Assembly: GCA_903913365.1 (NCBI GenBank)
Contig: CAIWKW010000014.1
Location: 1-5,596 of the forward strand
Reading direction: 5' to 3'
Length of the DNA: 5,596 nt
Source: Candidatus Doudnabacteria bacterium
Lineage (GTDB): Bacteria; Patescibacteriota; Doudnabacteria; UBA920
Part shown: positions 4,871 to 5,596 of the stretch, one piece after another
Position numbering within the stretch: the stretch's first letter is position 1
How the letters are laid out: every line of letters begins with the position of its first letter
The notes under the pieces: generated by a model
What the model saw: only the letters and a program-made list of their open reading frames with translations
Told to the model about the DNA's origin: nothing
Databases searched by the model: none
Program-made: the position numbers and the translations under genes

Positions 4871-5356
4871 ATGGAAATCTCCGAAGAAAAGTTTAATCAG
4901 CGCAAAATCGAAGCCGAAAGCTTTTATAAATCCATTGGACCTATCAAATGCCCGTACTTTAACGGCGACTGCGTTTATTTTAATTCCCAGGGCTTTGAAC
5001 ATCTGGTGTTTAAGGAATGGAACAAAACCAGATCGCAACAGGAGCAGTATACCCGTTTTAGGTTGTTGCCTCTGGCTGTCAGCGTAATCAAGAAATCCGG
5101 CACTTTGCAGGAATTTGACGAAAGAAAACTCTTTGTCCGCCGCAAGTCCAAAGACGGCTGGAACAAAATAATGAAAATCGTAAAGTACTATATTTTTGTG
5201 GCCATTGTAGGCGAACTGCGGCTTAAAGTCATTATTAAAGAAATTGAAGGTGGCCAAAAAAACTTTCACAGCGTTTATCCTTCGTGGCAGGTGGTGGTTG
5301 ATGACGGCGGAGTTAAAAAGAAAAAATTCTTTACCGGCGAGCCGGAAACCGACTAA
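4871..5356 (+). CDS. Orphan small protein, possibly a BECR-fold nuclease
   Basis: This 161-aa soluble protein has no signal peptide or membrane segment. From memory it resembles a set of uncharacterised proteins common in CPR genomes, with the landmarks CPYFN (27-31), FNSQGFEHLVFKEWNKTR (37-54), the RFRLLPLAVSVIKKSGTLQEF helix region (62-82), KYYIFVAIV (105-113), VYPSW (135-139) and a final FFTGEPE (153-159). A helical basic segment, then a compact beta-sheet with single conserved His (H44), Arg (R62, R64) and Ser/Tyr (S134, Y136) residues, recalls the BECR group of small RNases (barnase, EndoU, colicin E5/D, RelE). I could not verify this. ATG 4871 is preferred over TTG 4865 because the promoter places the RNA start on the ATG. 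No partner antitoxin gene lies beside it. It is a real gene; the function is a guess. Confidence 0.7.
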   Translation: MEISEEKFNQRKIEAESFYKSIGPIKCPYFNGDCVYFNSQGFEHLVFKEWNKTRSQQEQYTRFRLLPLAVSVIKKSGTLQEFDERKLFVRRKSKDGWNKIMKIVKYYIFVAIVGELRLKVIIKEIEGGQKNFHSVYPSWQVVVDDGGVKKKKFFTGEPETD

Positions 5357-5370
5357 AATAAAGGGCAAAT

Positions 5371-5467
5371 AAAAACGCACCTGTCTGCGGTTTATGATTG
5401 ACCGCGAGGGGGCCGAAGCCCCTACAAGTGCTAAATACAATTTACACCAAACTCGAACGGATGTCAA
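5371..5467 (-). ncRNA. Candidate small RNA or hairpin-type intergenic repeat
   Basis: On the minus strand a perfect -35 TTGACA (5467-5462), a 17-bp spacer and TAAATT (5444-5439) predict a start near 5432. The transcript would fold GGGGC-UUCG-GCCCC (5422-5409), a very stable tetraloop type, then GCGGU/ACCGC (5405-5401 with 5391-5387), and end in CGCA/UGCG (5389-5386 with 5379-5376) followed by UUUUUAUUU. The total is about 65 nt. The last two stems share bases and exclude each other. The alternative is a palindromic repeat scattered in the genome, or a stabiliser of the upstream gene's 3' end. Confidence 0.35.
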
Positions 5468-5596
5468 GGTTTTGGTATTTTTTAGTTTTGTCTAATTATT
5501 ATAGCTTAGCAGTAACGTTAAAAATTTAAAAACTTTAAAATTGATGACGAGCCAAAAAATTTGATCTTGTTTTAATATAACTACTTTTTTAGTCAA
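5468..5596. other. AT-rich non-coding tail of the window
   Basis: No open frame, RNA gene or convincing promoter is visible. The stretch is strongly AT-rich, with runs of A and T and a small AACGTT palindrome at 5514-5519. TTGGTA (5472-5477) and TATTAT (5497-5502) are 19 bp apart, a weak candidate promoter for a gene beyond the right edge. Confidence 0.4.

Noticed and set aside
4832..5467. Long minus-strand open frame (211 codons) opposite the orphan gene
   Set aside because: It is a shadow: it starts in the hairpin and promoter region without a ribosome site, its product has no domain pattern, and the plus-strand frame has the recognisable protein and promoter.
1..5596. Alternative genetic code with UGA as glycine
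   Set aside because: TGA ends the NlpC/P60, XRE and exported-protein genes at sensible points, each followed at once by a terminator or the next gene's ribosome site.
5357..5596. tRNA or other structured RNA gene in the right-hand non-coding region
   Set aside because: No cloverleaf arms, anticodon loop or CCA end could be found; only the hairpins already described are present.

Overview
The window looks like a bacterial chromosome segment of moderate GC. It probably comes from a member of the Candidate Phyla Radiation (Patescibacteria, Parcubacteria-like). This is an inference from gene content: a compact GyrA, a signal-less NlpC/P60 protein, a bacterial TrmB-like regulator and a small orphan protein of a type I recall from such genomes. 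No rRNA or other taxonomic marker is present. TGA ends three genes and I see no in-frame TGA inside a gene, so the recoded UGA-Gly code of some CPR lineages is not used here.

Layout. (1) 1-1300: the C-terminal part of gyrA on the plus strand, cut by the window edge. (2) 1301-1445: two hairpins, the second a strong intrinsic terminator whose T-tract ends 3 nt before a perfect Shine-Dalgarno site. (3) 1446-2045: an NlpC/P60-family cysteine hydrolase, closed by a terminator at 2083-2110 that it shares with the convergent operon. (4) 3429-2117, minus strand: a tight three-gene operon encoding a small two-helix membrane protein, an XRE-type HTH regulator and an exported beta-rich protein. (5) 3440-3550: a divergent control region with a very unusual 68-bp near-mirror symmetry, in which both -10 boxes and both early transcribed regions are arms of one dyad. 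(6) 3550-4302: a TrmB-like regulator reading rightwards from that region. (7) 4774-4319, minus strand: a VOC (glyoxalase-fold) protein, convergent with the TrmB gene and sharing its terminator. (8) 4871-5356: an orphan 161-aa protein, possibly a BECR-fold nuclease, apparently read from a leaderless extended -10 promoter. (9) 5357-5596: no gene, but a hairpin cluster with a good minus-strand promoter next to it, a candidate small RNA or intergenic repeat.

How the parts may work together. gyrA is housekeeping; everything after it looks accessory. The most notable unit is 2117-4302, where two regulators of different families (XRE and TrmB-like) diverge from a mirror-image promoter and the XRE regulator is co-transcribed with a membrane protein and an exported protein. 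This arrangement suggests coordinated or mutually exclusive control of a cell-surface function. That is inference: no substrate or partner can be read from the sequence.
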